Shown: positions 42,953 through 52,682 of the stretch, one piece after another
How the letters are laid out: each line of letters starts with the position of its first letter
Position numbering within the stretch: position 1 is the first letter of the stretch
Source: an uncultured Dorea sp.
GTDB taxonomy: Bacteria > Bacillota > Clostridia > Lachnospirales > Lachnospiraceae
Length of the DNA: 63,102 bases
NCBI GenBank assembly: GCA_910585725.1
Contig: CAJUFA010000019.1
Location: 1-63,102, forward strand
Reading direction: 5' to 3'
The notes under the pieces: model-generated
Database searches by the model: none
What the model saw: only the letters and a program-made list of their open reading frames with translations
Told to the model about the DNA's origin: nothing
Program-made: the position numbers and the translations under genes

Positions 42953-43864
42953 TTATACGCCTTCTCCATCAAATTCAGGTATAAAGCTCTCCGACGCCGC
43001 TGCGCCTTCCTGAATATATCCATTTGTCACACCTATCTCCAACGCATGGTCTACAACCTTCTCATATTCTCTCTTTGTTACCCTGCGTCCAAGCTGCTCC
43101 AGATCTTTCGCCTGCGGCATCGGAGTGTATTGGTTCATAACACTGATCATAATCCGATCTCCATACGTCTCCTGCAGATAACTGATAATCTCTTTTGAAT
43201 CCTTCACATGCCCGGGAAGAACCAGATGGCGCACAATCACTCCCCGCTTCATTAATCCAGTCTTTTCATCCATCTCTATTCCGTCTGTCTGACGAACCAT
43301 TTCCTCCAACGCCTGTTTTACATAGATCGTATAATCCGAAGCGCAGGATAATCTCTGCGCGAGCCCTTCATTCATATATTTAAAATCCGGCAGATAGATA
43401 TCCACATATCCTTCCAGCATCCGTAATGTTTCTTTGCACTCATAGCCGCTCGTATTATATACAACAGGAATATGTAACCCTTCACTCTTCGCAAGATTCA
43501 ACGCCTCTATAATCTGAGGAACATAATGCGTCGGCGTCACAAGATTCACATTATGCGCTCCCTGCTCCTCAAGCTCAAGGAATATCTCCGCCAATCTTTC
43601 GATGGTAATTACTTTCCCTGCCTTAGCTCCGGCAATATTATAATTCTGGCAGAAGACGCACCTCATATTACATCCGGAGAAAAAGACCGCTCCGGAACCA
43701 TTTTCCCCGGAAATACAAGTCTCCTCCCACCTATGAAGAGCCGCTCTTGCGACAACAAGCTTTGAAGTCTCCCCACAATATCCGATGTGTCCCTCTTTCC
43801 GGTTGACATGACATCTTCGAGGACACAACGTACAGTCCGACATGTATATATCCTGATCTTTCAT
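42953..43864 (-). CDS. PflX-like radical SAM protein (COG1313 type)
   Basis: 303 residues. The radical SAM cluster is FFSGCNMRCVFCQNYNI (C-x3-C-x2-C). An N-terminal cysteine-rich stretch (CTLCPRRCHVNRKEGHIGYC) is also typical, and HLVLPGHVKDSKEIISYL sits in the C-terminal part. Homologues resemble pyruvate formate-lyase activating enzymes but lack a proven substrate. AGGAGCGG sits before ATG. It stands alone between a hairpin and the GH5 gene 96 nt upstream. Confidence 0.85.
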   Translation of the reverse strand: MKDQDIYMSDCTLCPRRCHVNRKEGHIGYCGETSKLVVARAALHRWEETCISGENGSGAVFFSGCNMRCVFCQNYNIAGAKAGKVITIERLAEIFLELEEQGAHNVNLVTPTHYVPQIIEALNLAKSEGLHIPVVYNTSGYECKETLRMLEGYVDIYLPDFKYMNEGLAQRLSCASDYTIYVKQALEEMVRQTDGIEMDEKTGLMKRGVIVRHLVLPGHVKDSKEIISYLQETYGDRIMISVMNQYTPMPQAKDLEQLGRRVTKREYEKVVDHALEIGVTNGYIQEGAAASESFIPEFDGEGV

Positions 43865-43960
43865 ATAATCCGCTCCTTTTCTCCGTCCCTAAAATACGCG
43901 GCTTGATTCACCATACTGAATCTTTAAACCATGCTTCTTGTCCTCTCCGTCTGTCTTCAA

Positions 43961-45106
43961 CTACTCTCTTGACAAAACCCGCCGAAGCCACCGGCCGGAA
44001 TCACTTAAATCTTCTTCCAGAAACCCCGACGCCTTATCCACCGTACTGCGAATAATCGCAGAAGTCTCTTCTTTATTAGACAAATTCCACGCCACATAGC
44101 TGACCTGATACCGATTCAGCGTCTCTACCCACGCATCGGCCTGAACTTCGTCAATCCCTCCATTTCCACTGGCGTCACAAATTCCGTACTCCGATACGAA
44201 TACCGGCAACCCTGCGTCAATAGCCTCTGCCATAGTATTTCTCAGAGAATCCGTATGCGTCGCCGCGTAAAAATGCAACGTATACATAATATTTTCAAAA
44301 CCTGTGATCGGATCTGCCGCCGCCTCGTTTACATACTGGGACCAATTCGGCGTTCCCACCAGAATCACCGCATCCGGAGCATTTGCACGGATAGTCGGGA
44401 TAATCTCGTTCGCATAAGACTTGATCTCTCCCCATGAAGTTCCCCCGTTCGGTTCATTACAGATCTCATAAAGCACATTATTATGATCGGCGAACTCCTT
44501 CGACATCTCATCAAAAAACTGCAACGCTTCTGCCTTATACTGATTTGGATTATTATCGGATAAGATATGCCAATCCACGATCACATACATATCTTGACTC
44601 GTCGCATATTCCACGCCACGCCGAATCAGATCTCTCAGCTCGTCCTTATTTCCATCTGTGCAGTAACCGCCCGATTCCGCCGTATACATGGCAAGACGGA
44701 TGACATTAGCGCCCCAGTCCTCACGTAATTCTCCAAAAAGTTCTTCATTCACATACCGGGGAAACCATGCCAGACCATGCGTACTGATACCTCGAAGCTG
44801 CACCGCTTCCCCCTGCTGATCCACAAGCTGCGCGTCCTTGACCGCAAGCTTGCCGCAGACGGACGGCGCCGGAGGTAACCCTTCCGTTTTCTGATTTTCC
44901 TCTGATTCCTTTTTTTCGTCCGTCTCTTTTTCAGCCTCTTTTTTAATCTCGTTTTCGATCTCTTCCTTGGATTCCTGTATTTCTGTTTGTTCCTTTTCTT
45001 TTGGCTGAACCTCTTCTTTCTCCCTGCCGCATGCCGAAAGACAGTACACAAGTACCAGGAAGATACACGTAACGATACACTTTATCCGCTTTTTTCTGTT
45101 TTTCAT
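43961..45106 (-). CDS. GH5-family endoglycanase, membrane-anchored lipoprotein
   Basis: 381 residues. The N-terminus is a lipoprotein signal (CIVTCIFLVLVYCLSACG), then a highly charged Glu/Lys linker of about 50 residues. The catalytic part starts about 85 (LRGISTHGLAWFPRYVN) and shows VIVDWHILSDNNPN, acid/base Glu in YEICNEPNGGTSW, HFYAATHTDSLR and nucleophile Glu in PVFVSEYG. This fits GH5 cellulase-type enzymes acting outside the cell on beta-glucans. AGGAGCGG precedes ATG. It is last in the ABC importer cluster and probably supplies its oligosaccharides. Confidence 0.88.
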   Translation of the reverse strand: MKNRKKRIKCIVTCIFLVLVYCLSACGREKEEVQPKEKEQTEIQESKEEIENEIKKEAEKETDEKKESEENQKTEGLPPAPSVCGKLAVKDAQLVDQQGEAVQLRGISTHGLAWFPRYVNEELFGELREDWGANVIRLAMYTAESGGYCTDGNKDELRDLIRRGVEYATSQDMYVIVDWHILSDNNPNQYKAEALQFFDEMSKEFADHNNVLYEICNEPNGGTSWGEIKSYANEIIPTIRANAPDAVILVGTPNWSQYVNEAAADPITGFENIMYTLHFYAATHTDSLRNTMAEAIDAGLPVFVSEYGICDASGNGGIDEVQADAWVETLNRYQVSYVAWNLSNKEETSAIIRSTVDKASGFLEEDLSDSGRWLRRVLSRE

Positions 45107-45188
45107 AAACCGCTCCTTTATTACTTATTTGCCGGCCGTCTGCTTCTCTTGCAATCCGATTTTTTTCTAAAAATAGTTACCAATCTGA

Positions 45189-46307
45189 TTATACACCACA
45201 TCTACCTTTTTGATAACCGCCTATAATACAAAAAAACGCCGCCGTCCCAGAAAGCATACCCGCTCCTATGACCTGCAGCCAGATATGAAGCATTCTCTGC
45301 CATCTGTCAAATTCCTGGTACATCATAAGCTCTTGTATCTGTTCCGCCTTCTCCTTAAAAATTCTGCTGAAAAATTCAAAATCCGACCAATAAGACGGCA
45401 GATAATCACTTCCGGGATCGGCTATCTTCACCCCTGACAGGAGTATCCCGACTGATACCGCCAGACAGAACCATACTATATATCTCCTTTCGTTCCATCT
45501 TCTTCCAAGATTACCCTCCAATAATCTCCCTGCAATAAAAAATGTCACAGCCGTAACCCCCGCATAGAACAGCCACCCCGTCACATAATACAGCTGTCCG
45601 TCTATCCGCTGTCCTTTTGTTCCTCCGAAGACCGCTACCAACCGGCTTACTGTCTGGTTAAAAGATTGCGACTTTTCTTTTTTCTGTACTGCAATGCCGT
45701 CAAACACAGTTTCCTCTTTAGCCGGAATTACACAGATCGGTGTATCTCCTTCTAATACTCCTGCAATCTTAAAATCCGTTCCTCCTAAAGATACCGTTAA
45801 TCCGGATACATCCTCCGAGCCAAATAACTGCCGTACCGTTTTCTGATCCAGCAGACATACCCCTTCTTCCCCCGTCGTAAAATATCTTCCGCCGATCAAC
45901 GCATTTCCAAAGACTGCTTCCGGCCATCCTTTGACCTGATAACAGACAACCTCTTGTCCATGCCTCGTATCTTCTGACACAAGCCGCCGCATACCGTCCT
46001 TTCTCCACACTGCCGCGCTTGAGAATAATCCGCTTTCCTCATTCTCCTTCCACTGATCAAATCCGGACTCTGTAATACCTCCCGCCGGATAATACAAAGA
46101 GATGATATCGGCGTCCTCTCCTAACTGCATGAGTCCCCGCAGAATCCAGATTTGAACCGACAGCCACAGAAGCAGCATACCTGTAAAATATAATTTCCGC
46201 CCCCTGTTTGCCGGCCGCCTGTTTTTTCTGCTGCTCATCTGTTTGTCCTGTTGCTCGATCATCGGTCGTTTTCTTACTGTTCTTTGTCTTCCCATATGAT
46301 CTGTCAT
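45189..46307 (-). CDS. membrane protein with MacB-type extracellular domain
   Basis: 372 residues. A basic N-terminus is followed by one membrane segment (YFTGMLLLWLSVQIWILRGL), an external domain of about 170 residues (GNALIGGRYFTTGEEGVCLL, VSLGGTDFKIAGVLEG, which resembles the MacB_PCD domain of ABC efflux permeases), and three later membrane segments. It lacks the FtsX core of a full permease. The ATG directly follows the stop of the HlyD-like gene and has no strong ribosome site, implying coupling. With that adaptor it may form an envelope complex, but no partner ATPase is in the cluster. Confidence 0.6.
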   Translation of the reverse strand: MTDHMGRQRTVRKRPMIEQQDKQMSSRKNRRPANRGRKLYFTGMLLLWLSVQIWILRGLMQLGEDADIISLYYPAGGITESGFDQWKENEESGLFSSAAVWRKDGMRRLVSEDTRHGQEVVCYQVKGWPEAVFGNALIGGRYFTTGEEGVCLLDQKTVRQLFGSEDVSGLTVSLGGTDFKIAGVLEGDTPICVIPAKEETVFDGIAVQKKEKSQSFNQTVSRLVAVFGGTKGQRIDGQLYYVTGWLFYAGVTAVTFFIAGRLLEGNLGRRWNERRYIVWFCLAVSVGILLSGVKIADPGSDYLPSYWSDFEFFSRIFKEKAEQIQELMMYQEFDRWQRMLHIWLQVIGAGMLSGTAAFFCIIGGYQKGRCGV

Positions 46308-47729
46308 CTATTCTTTCAGACGCACCCTGTCTCCTTCCGTCACATATTTTTCTGAGGACACGATCACTTTATCTTCTAAAGAGAGCGTGGATGTGATCGC
46401 CGCATTCTTTGCATCCTTCTCCAGCACGGTGACCGTAACTCTCTTTGCCGTCTGCACAGTCCCCAGCATCTGCTCCTCCTCCGCCAGAACCAGGCAATAA
46501 GTCTCATTTACATCTTCCCGGAGAGCGCTTAAAGGAATCATCTGGTCATATTCTTTTTCCGTCAGAATCTCTGTCTGCCAGGTAAAGGTATCCCCGATCT
46601 TAACCTCCGTATTCTCCGGTACGGAAGCCAGCCAGAAAGTCTGAGACTCCAAAGACGCGGAACTTTCCGTATCTGTACTTCCTCCAGACGCGCTGCCGTC
46701 CGCCGCGCCTATGTCGCCTGCCGTCCCTCCTGTATCCGATTCTATGGATTCAAACCGAACCTTTTTTTTCCTTCCTGCTCCCAACTGAACCTCCGCCTCC
46801 AGACCAGCCTTAAGCTTCTCTTTATCTTTTGCTTTCATCAGACCCTTTAACCGAAATCCGCCGCTTCCCGTCACGAATACTTCCGTGCCGGACGTGACGG
46901 CTCCCACCTCTACGCCTACTTTCAGTACCGTACAATCCTGATCCGCACAGATCTTCCCTTCCGCTGCCTGATAGCCCCGAAGCCTTTCAAGTTCTCCTCT
47001 TGCATAGTCTATCTGAACCTTCGAGGCTTCTGCACCAAGCCTCGCCGCTTCTGCCGCGTTTGCCGCATTGACATCCTGCGCCTGATCCTCCTGCTCTGCC
47101 AGTTCATAAGCATTCTGCGCCTGATCCACTTCCTTCACGGCAGATTCAACTCCGGCATACGCCTCCTGAAGCGCCGACTCAAGCTCCTGCTTCCTTGATT
47201 GCCATGTATCGTTCTGGGTTGTCTCCGGCTCAACCGAATATATAAAATTATTATACATCATTTCCGCATCTTCCGCTTTCTGACGCGCCGCATCCAACTG
47301 CTGCCGTGCGTCTGTCAGCGTCTGTTCCGCTCCCGCCGCCGCCGGGACTCTGGCTTGTTCTCTTGCCGATACCTGCTGCTGTGACGCCTGCAGTTCCATC
47401 TGTGTCAACTCCGCCTGCTTTTTGTCAATTAATTGCTGCAGATATTCCATGCGGAACCTGACCAGGCATTCTCCGCTCTTAACCTGGCTTCCCTGCTTTG
47501 CCGTCCATTCTACCTGCTGCTCCGGCCACAGGAAGATCTGATTCTCCTGCACCGGCGCTACGGTTCCTTCTCCTTCATAAGTATACGAAAGCCGACCCCT
47601 AACGGCTTTTTCTACGTTCACCTGTGCGACCAGTACGGATGCCGCCGCCCGGGATATGACGGACGCGGCGGCCATGATCGCCAGAAAACCACAGAGAATC
47701 CGTATCATCCGTTTTTTATCATAAATCAT
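46308..47729 (-). CDS. HlyD/RND-type membrane fusion (adaptor) protein
   Basis: 473 residues. One N-terminal membrane anchor (ILCGFLAIMAAASVISRAAA) precedes a lipoyl/barrel-sandwich half (YEGEGTVAPVQENQIF, WTAKQGSQVKSGECLVRF), a long coiled coil of about 120 residues (QLIDKKQAELTQMELQASQQ, ARQQLDAARQKAEDAEMMYN), and the return half (CTVLKVGVEVGAVTSGTEVF). GAGGGAG is 9 nt before ATG. Gram-positive members work with MacB-like or peptide exporters. Here the only membrane partner nearby is the MacB-like protein gene that follows immediately. Confidence 0.8.
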   Translation of the reverse strand: MIYDKKRMIRILCGFLAIMAAASVISRAAASVLVAQVNVEKAVRGRLSYTYEGEGTVAPVQENQIFLWPEQQVEWTAKQGSQVKSGECLVRFRMEYLQQLIDKKQAELTQMELQASQQQVSAREQARVPAAAGAEQTLTDARQQLDAARQKAEDAEMMYNNFIYSVEPETTQNDTWQSRKQELESALQEAYAGVESAVKEVDQAQNAYELAEQEDQAQDVNAANAAEAARLGAEASKVQIDYARGELERLRGYQAAEGKICADQDCTVLKVGVEVGAVTSGTEVFVTGSGGFRLKGLMKAKDKEKLKAGLEAEVQLGAGRKKKVRFESIESDTGGTAGDIGAADGSASGGSTDTESSASLESQTFWLASVPENTEVKIGDTFTWQTEILTEKEYDQMIPLSALREDVNETYCLVLAEEEQMLGTVQTAKRVTVTVLEKDAKNAAITSTLSLEDKVIVSSEKYVTEGDRVRLKE

Positions 47730-48596
47730 CTAATCGATCTCCCTCCTCATACTGCTCCCGGACGCCGCGATCCCCTGCTCCAGATTATCCTGCCCGCAGA
47801 AGAATAACAATACTGCCGGAAGCAGCGTAACGATCGACGCGGCAAACGCCAAAGCAGTGTCCGTATGTATCATTTGAGGCAAATATAAAGAAAGCGGCCG
47901 CAGAGATTCTGTCTTTAGATAAGTCATAGGCTGCTCGATCGCATTCCAATATTCCAGAAAACCTAATATCAGAATCGAAAAGATTCCCGGCATTCCAAGC
48001 GGAACTCCTATTTTGAAGAATATCCGAAGATCGCCGGCGCCGTCGATTCGCGCCGCCTCAATCACTTCTTCCGGGATCCCTGCAAATGTTTTCTGCAGGA
48101 TGAACACCGGCAGAGTAGAAAAGATTCCCGGCAGGATCACGGCCGCGCGGGTATCCATCAGATCAACCGCGTTCAAAACCAGGTATCCGGAAACCATCGT
48201 AACCTGAAAAGGCAGGATCATCAGAAGCATATATAATAACCACAACATTCTCTTTCCGGGAAAACGGAACTTTGCAAAAGCCCATGCCGCGGGCGCCGCC
48301 ATAAAAACCTGTCCGAACAGCACGCCTGCAGCCTGAATCATAGAATTCCAAAAAGCCGTAAAATATTCAGGCGAGTCCAGCAAAAGCCGGATATAAGCCC
48401 GAAGAGTAGGATATTGCGGAAAAAAACGTATCCGAACATGACCTCCGGAATCTGCCAGAACCGCTCCGCATGTCTCCAATAACTCCTGCTTTCCCATAAA
48501 CGAATTTACCGCCAGCATAAACATCGGAAATATCATGATCAGAAATATTGACAGTAGTATTCCGCCTGCCAGCCGGTTCAGGAACTTCTTATCCAT
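47730..48596 (-). CDS. carbohydrate ABC transporter permease (MalG/CUT1 type)
   Basis: 288 residues from ATG 48596, which has GAGGGG 9 nt upstream. An earlier ATG at 48617 directly after the previous stop is less likely. Six membrane segments are visible, starting LAGGILLSIFLIMIFPMFML, with the EAA loop EVIEAARIDGAGDLRIFFKI and the trailing GVPLGMPGIF. It pairs with the permease gene just upstream. CUT1 importers carry oligosaccharides such as cello- or malto-oligomers. No ATPase gene is present here, so a shared MsmK-like ATPase elsewhere is expected. Confidence 0.88.
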   Translation of the reverse strand: MDKKFLNRLAGGILLSIFLIMIFPMFMLAVNSFMGKQELLETCGAVLADSGGHVRIRFFPQYPTLRAYIRLLLDSPEYFTAFWNSMIQAAGVLFGQVFMAAPAAWAFAKFRFPGKRMLWLLYMLLMILPFQVTMVSGYLVLNAVDLMDTRAAVILPGIFSTLPVFILQKTFAGIPEEVIEAARIDGAGDLRIFFKIGVPLGMPGIFSILILGFLEYWNAIEQPMTYLKTESLRPLSLYLPQMIHTDTALAFAASIVTLLPAVLLFFCGQDNLEQGIAASGSSMRREID

Positions 48597-48617
48597 GGTT
48601 TTTACCCCTCTTTTCAT

Positions 48618-49547
48618 CTAATCTTCCGTTTTGCATGCCCGTTCTGCCGCAGCCAGAATTCCTCCGGTCAGAATCACCAGCATGACCGCCGCCGCCGTCA
48701 TTTTCTGAATATCCAGATTCACAAACCAGTTATTAAATAGATGCTGCAGCATGTAGATACTCTCGTGCGGGTAATCGCCTGCCAGTAAATACGCCTCCCT
48801 GAATACCCGAAACGTATTGATAAACGACAAAAGCCCTGTGACGAACACCGTCTCCTTTAACTGGGGCAGCGTTATGTAGAAAAAACATGCCCATTCTCCC
48901 GCCCCCTGCACCCTGGCCGCTTCATATTGTTCTTCCGGGACTGCGCCGAGTCCTGCAAGCCACAGGATCATATCGTAACCGAGATTCTTCCAGATATAAC
49001 AGCCCACCAGTACCCAGAAAGCAGAATCTTCCCCGAGCCAGTCCCTCCCCGTGATACCAAACAGGCCCGCTAACTGTCCAAGCCATCCTTTCTCGTCAAA
49101 CACCATCTGAAAGAAGACCACGACAGAGGCCGCCGGAATCGCCATAGGAAGAAGGAAGCCGGTCTTTACCCATCTCTGAAATCTTACCGCCTTTCTTACC
49201 AGAACCGCCAGAAACAGAGACAACAGCAATAACAGCGGAAGACAGACAACGATGAACCTGACCGTATTCCGGGCGGCCAGCCGAAACGCTTCATTTGAAA
49301 GTACTATCCGGTAGTTTGAAACCCCCACAAAACCATCGCCCGCCGCCTGCAAAAAAGACCTTCGAAACACATCCAGAAACGGAAGCAACACGAATCCTCC
49401 CGTCCCAAGGAGGCTCGGGATCAGGAAAAGGTAAGCGTTCCTGATCTCAGCCTTTCGCCCGGTTAATCCTCCTGGTAAAATACCACTTTTATTCCGCAAG
49501 ATAAGTATCCACTTTCTGTGCAATATTTTTTGCCGCCGTCTCTGCAT
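48618..49547 (-). CDS. carbohydrate ABC transporter permease (MalF/CUT1 type)
   Basis: About 309 residues. Membrane segments begin at AYLFLIPSLLGTGGFVLLPF, and the EAA loop is EEQYEAARVQGAGEWACFFY then ITLPQLKETV. The start is uncertain. ATG 49547 with AGGGGA about 8 nt upstream overlaps the binding-protein gene by 59 nt; a strong CAGGAGG just after that gene's stop has no ATG, GTG or TTG at proper distance. It forms the channel with the next permease. Confidence 0.85.
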   Translation of the reverse strand: MQRRRQKILHRKWILILRNKSGILPGGLTGRKAEIRNAYLFLIPSLLGTGGFVLLPFLDVFRRSFLQAAGDGFVGVSNYRIVLSNEAFRLAARNTVRFIVVCLPLLLLLSLFLAVLVRKAVRFQRWVKTGFLLPMAIPAASVVVFFQMVFDEKGWLGQLAGLFGITGRDWLGEDSAFWVLVGCYIWKNLGYDMILWLAGLGAVPEEQYEAARVQGAGEWACFFYITLPQLKETVFVTGLLSFINTFRVFREAYLLAGDYPHESIYMLQHLFNNWFVNLDIQKMTAAAVMLVILTGGILAAAERACKTED

Positions 49548-51732
49548 CAATACTTCCCCTTAAGCATGCGTCCGCTTCTGTCTGATAGATGTTCCAGACA
49601 ACGCAATCCTGCATCGCCGGCCTGCCCACCGTATGGCATTTGTCAATCAAATCCTCCACTTCTTCCCTGGTTGGATATCCTGCATCTACGCTAATCTCAG
49701 CTTCACCCTCTATACTCCAGCTTGACGATACGCCAAGACTCTGGGCATATTCGCTGTCAACCTCTTCTTTGAGGCGGTCAAGCTCTGCTTCTAATACCGG
49801 CAGACCATCGTCCAGTGGTTTTCCCTGTACCTCCGGGGAAAACAGATATTTCACGAATTCTTCCGCCGTCTCCTTCTGATCCGAATTCTGATTGATCCCT
49901 ACGATTCCCTCCGGTATATAGAAATCATTCAGCGTATCCGGCGAAAGCTTCATCTGCCTCATGATCTCATATGGAATCATCATATCCGGCACACTGGAGA
50001 TCGGGTCTGTCGAAATACTATCGGGGTGATTCAGGATCGCCGCACTTCCCGCATTACTGAATATTCCCTGATGGAATATCTTTGAAGTCACGCCCATGCC
50101 TAATTCATTCGACTCATTATCATCGAATGCCTCCGGCCTTGCATTCTCTGCGATCCTTAACTCAACTTCCAACAACTCCGTAAGCTTCTTCTTGTCTACC
50201 TTTCCCTTTTCTCCAATCACCTCGTCCTGATACAGCTGGAACAGAAAATCACGGATATAATCCCGCTCTGCCACGCCTACGACACTCTGATCAGGATGCT
50301 CTTCCACATATGTTTTCAGGCTTTCAAGGGAAGTAAACGCTGCTTTGGCCTGCTCGTCCCCATATATAATCGGAATACTGAATTTCACCGGCATCCCATA
50401 GATCTTTCCCTCCTTTTGAGCCGCATTTCTTAACACAGGTTCCAGATATGCTTCCTCCGCCGTCAGGCCGTCTGCCAGCTTCGTCAGATCAGCAAGCATT
50501 CCTTTTTCTATATAAGCGTCTGTTGGAAGACCGTCCATTAAAAGCACATCAGCGCCATTTCCGCTAAGCAGCTCCGTATTCAGCGTACGGATATCATCCT
50601 TTGTGATTCCTTCTTCTTTTCCTGAAGTCTGAAACTCCACTTTGACGTCAGGATGTGCCTTCTGAAAACCAAGGATCGCGTCTTGAACCGTCTGATTCTC
50701 TGAAAGTCCGAATACCCTCAGCGTATGTTCCGGCGCTGCCGGCACATCGGCATCGTACACATAATGTACCAGACTATAGGTTGCTGCTTTCGCCTGCTGA
50801 TAAAGCGCGTAAAAATCATGATCCTGCCCTGATATAAATCCGGCCGTATAATTCGTTGAAGAGCTCATCGCCCCCATGCTTCCGTCCATAATAACCTCAC
50901 TGGTTTCATTTCCCTCTGTTATACGAGTAATTCCGGTCCCCGAGATGAGATACCAGCTATCATCATCATTGCACATCTGACCGGAATCTGTCTGCTCTGC
51001 CTTTAGAGTTCCTTTTTCCGTCAGACCAGAAGCATAGACGGTAAAAATCCCTTCCTCCGTATTGACCGCTATATCTCCGTTTTCTGCGCCAAAGAGCATC
51101 TTCTGCATACTGGAAAGCGCCTGCACGCCGTTAATTTCATGCGCTACCTCCAGCGTATCCCGGTCGATCACCACGATTTTGGCCTGATACAGATCGTACA
51201 TCCAGTAATTGCCGCCGCCGTCAATCTGCATATCGGTAATTGCCGGAACTCCATACTCGCCCGGCTGTTCCAGATATGCTATCGCCAGCTTTTCTCCCGT
51301 CTTTCCGTCGCTGCTTCTTACAATATGTGTAAGCATATCTTCATCTATAGCCCTTAAGACCTGCGTCCCATCTCCGGTCTCCCGTACCTCCTGTATATAT
51401 ACAGCCTGACCGTCAAAAACCCCGGCTGTCCAGTCAAGGCTTGTTCGTTCCCACTGGCCGTCCTTATATTCATACCGATACACCTGCATACTTTCTGTCT
51501 GCGAATACAGGACAGGATTCCCTTCCCCGGATTTTTCCAGATTTGTGATTACTTCTCCTTCTTGCAGGGGCATTTCCACATTTTCTTCTACATAACGTCC
51601 TTTTACCGTTCCGTCTCCGCTGCCTTTATCCTCCTTCCCCTGACTGCATCCGGTCAACAATCCTATCACCATCGCTGCCGCCGATATAATAGCCGTAAAA
51701 CGCCGGAGTCCTTCCAATCTACGCATCTTCAT
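49489..51732 (-). CDS. sugar ABC transporter substrate-binding lipoprotein with extra N-terminal propeller-like domain
   Basis: 747 residues from ATG 51732 (GGGAGA 10 nt upstream; a GTG three codons earlier is too close to it). The lipobox is MVIGLLTGCSQG. Residues about 40-335 are not part of ordinary binding proteins. They hold repeated strands such as DGGGNYWMYDLYQAKIVVID and NEGAENGDIAV-like blocks, suggesting a beta-propeller. Residues about 340-747 are a family 1 solute-binding fold (TLRVFGLSENQTVQDAILGF, GNGADVLLMDGLPTDAYI). Usual length is 420-450. The extra domain may sense or bind the polymer at the surface. Confidence 0.85.
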   Translation of the reverse strand: MKMRRLEGLRRFTAIISAAAMVIGLLTGCSQGKEDKGSGDGTVKGRYVEENVEMPLQEGEVITNLEKSGEGNPVLYSQTESMQVYRYEYKDGQWERTSLDWTAGVFDGQAVYIQEVRETGDGTQVLRAIDEDMLTHIVRSSDGKTGEKLAIAYLEQPGEYGVPAITDMQIDGGGNYWMYDLYQAKIVVIDRDTLEVAHEINGVQALSSMQKMLFGAENGDIAVNTEEGIFTVYASGLTEKGTLKAEQTDSGQMCNDDDSWYLISGTGITRITEGNETSEVIMDGSMGAMSSSTNYTAGFISGQDHDFYALYQQAKAATYSLVHYVYDADVPAAPEHTLRVFGLSENQTVQDAILGFQKAHPDVKVEFQTSGKEEGITKDDIRTLNTELLSGNGADVLLMDGLPTDAYIEKGMLADLTKLADGLTAEEAYLEPVLRNAAQKEGKIYGMPVKFSIPIIYGDEQAKAAFTSLESLKTYVEEHPDQSVVGVAERDYIRDFLFQLYQDEVIGEKGKVDKKKLTELLEVELRIAENARPEAFDDNESNELGMGVTSKIFHQGIFSNAGSAAILNHPDSISTDPISSVPDMMIPYEIMRQMKLSPDTLNDFYIPEGIVGINQNSDQKETAEEFVKYLFSPEVQGKPLDDGLPVLEAELDRLKEEVDSEYAQSLGVSSSWSIEGEAEISVDAGYPTREEVEDLIDKCHTVGRPAMQDCVVWNIYQTEADACLRGSIDAETAAKNIAQKVDTYLAE

Positions 51733-51793
51733 ATAATTCACTTCTCCCTTCTTCTATCTATTTTTAAGATGTTATCCTCAACTATACTCAGAT

Positions 51794-51848
51794 AATCTCA
51801 AAAAATCTTTTAAAATCGTTTCTTTTTCTTAAAGATTTTTTTGAGATT
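51794..51848. promoter_or_regulatory. inverted repeat between importer and two-component genes
   Basis: AATCTCAAAAAATCTTT (51,794-51,810) and AAAGATTTTTTTGAGATT (51,831-51,848) are inverse copies with one extra T. It lies in the 260-nt divergent gap and may be the binding site of the OmpR-type regulator. The rest of the gap is AT-rich. Confidence 0.45.
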
Positions 51849-51992
51849 TCTCTGGTATCCTATATATTAAAATATTAAATGATTTTTATCTTTTATATGA
51901 TGATATTTACCTGATTTATCTGATACATTCAAGAAAAAACAGACAGCCGGCAAATAAATAAACTTTAATGAACAAGGAGTATATTATAGAAG

Positions 51993-52682
51993 ATGCATAT
52001 ATTGATTATCGAAGATGACAAAGAACTTTGCGACGCCCTGAAAATGCAGCTTTCCGTCAGAAATCACACCGCCGATTGCTGCCATACCGGAAGCGAGGCG
52101 CTTTATTACGCCACATCCGACGCTTACGACCTGATTCTCTTAGACCGTATGCTGCCGGAAATCGACGGATTGTCCATCCTAAGAGCAATCCGCCAGAATA
52201 ATATCACAGCGCCTGTTATTCTAACGACTGCACTCGGCTCTTTAGACGACCGGATCAACGGCCTGGACTGCGGCGCGGATGATTATCTGGTGAAACCCTA
52301 TGCTATCGAAGAGTTGCTGGCACGTATCAGAGCTCTGTCCCGACGCCCGAAAGCATTTTCAGACCATCGGCGCCTGTCTTTTTTGGATATCTGTTTCGAC
52401 CCTGATACCCGAATTCTGACCTGCCGCGATGAGGAGCAATTGCTTTCTAAGAGAAAAGCCCTTCTTCTGGAATTCTTCCTGCGTAATTCGAACAAAACGC
52501 TGACAAGAGAACAAATCTATTCCCGGGTATGGGGACCTGACGGAACGGTAGAAGACGGGAATCTGGATACATACGTCTACTTTCTCAGAAAACATCTGCA
52601 GATATTGAGAAGCCATGCGTGCATATCCACTGTACACGGCGTAGGATATCGTTTAGAAGGAGCGGAAAACCATGTTTCCTAA
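51993..52682 (+). CDS. OmpR/PhoB-family response regulator
   Basis: 229 residues. The receiver domain shows the acidic pair in ILIIEDDKELCDAL, the phospho-acceptor Asp in YDLILLDRMLPEIDGLSIL, Thr in VILTTALGS and Lys in DDYLVKPYAIEELLARI. The C-terminal winged helix ends in DTYVYFLRKHL and STVHGVGYRLE. AAGGAG is 13 nt before ATG, rather far. It overlaps the kinase gene by 11 nt and is divergent from the sugar importer, its likely target. Confidence 0.92.
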   Translation: MHILIIEDDKELCDALKMQLSVRNHTADCCHTGSEALYYATSDAYDLILLDRMLPEIDGLSILRAIRQNNITAPVILTTALGSLDDRINGLDCGADDYLVKPYAIEELLARIRALSRRPKAFSDHRRLSFLDICFDPDTRILTCRDEEQLLSKRKALLLEFFLRNSNKTLTREQIYSRVWGPDGTVEDGNLDTYVYFLRKHLQILRSHACISTVHGVGYRLEGAENHVS

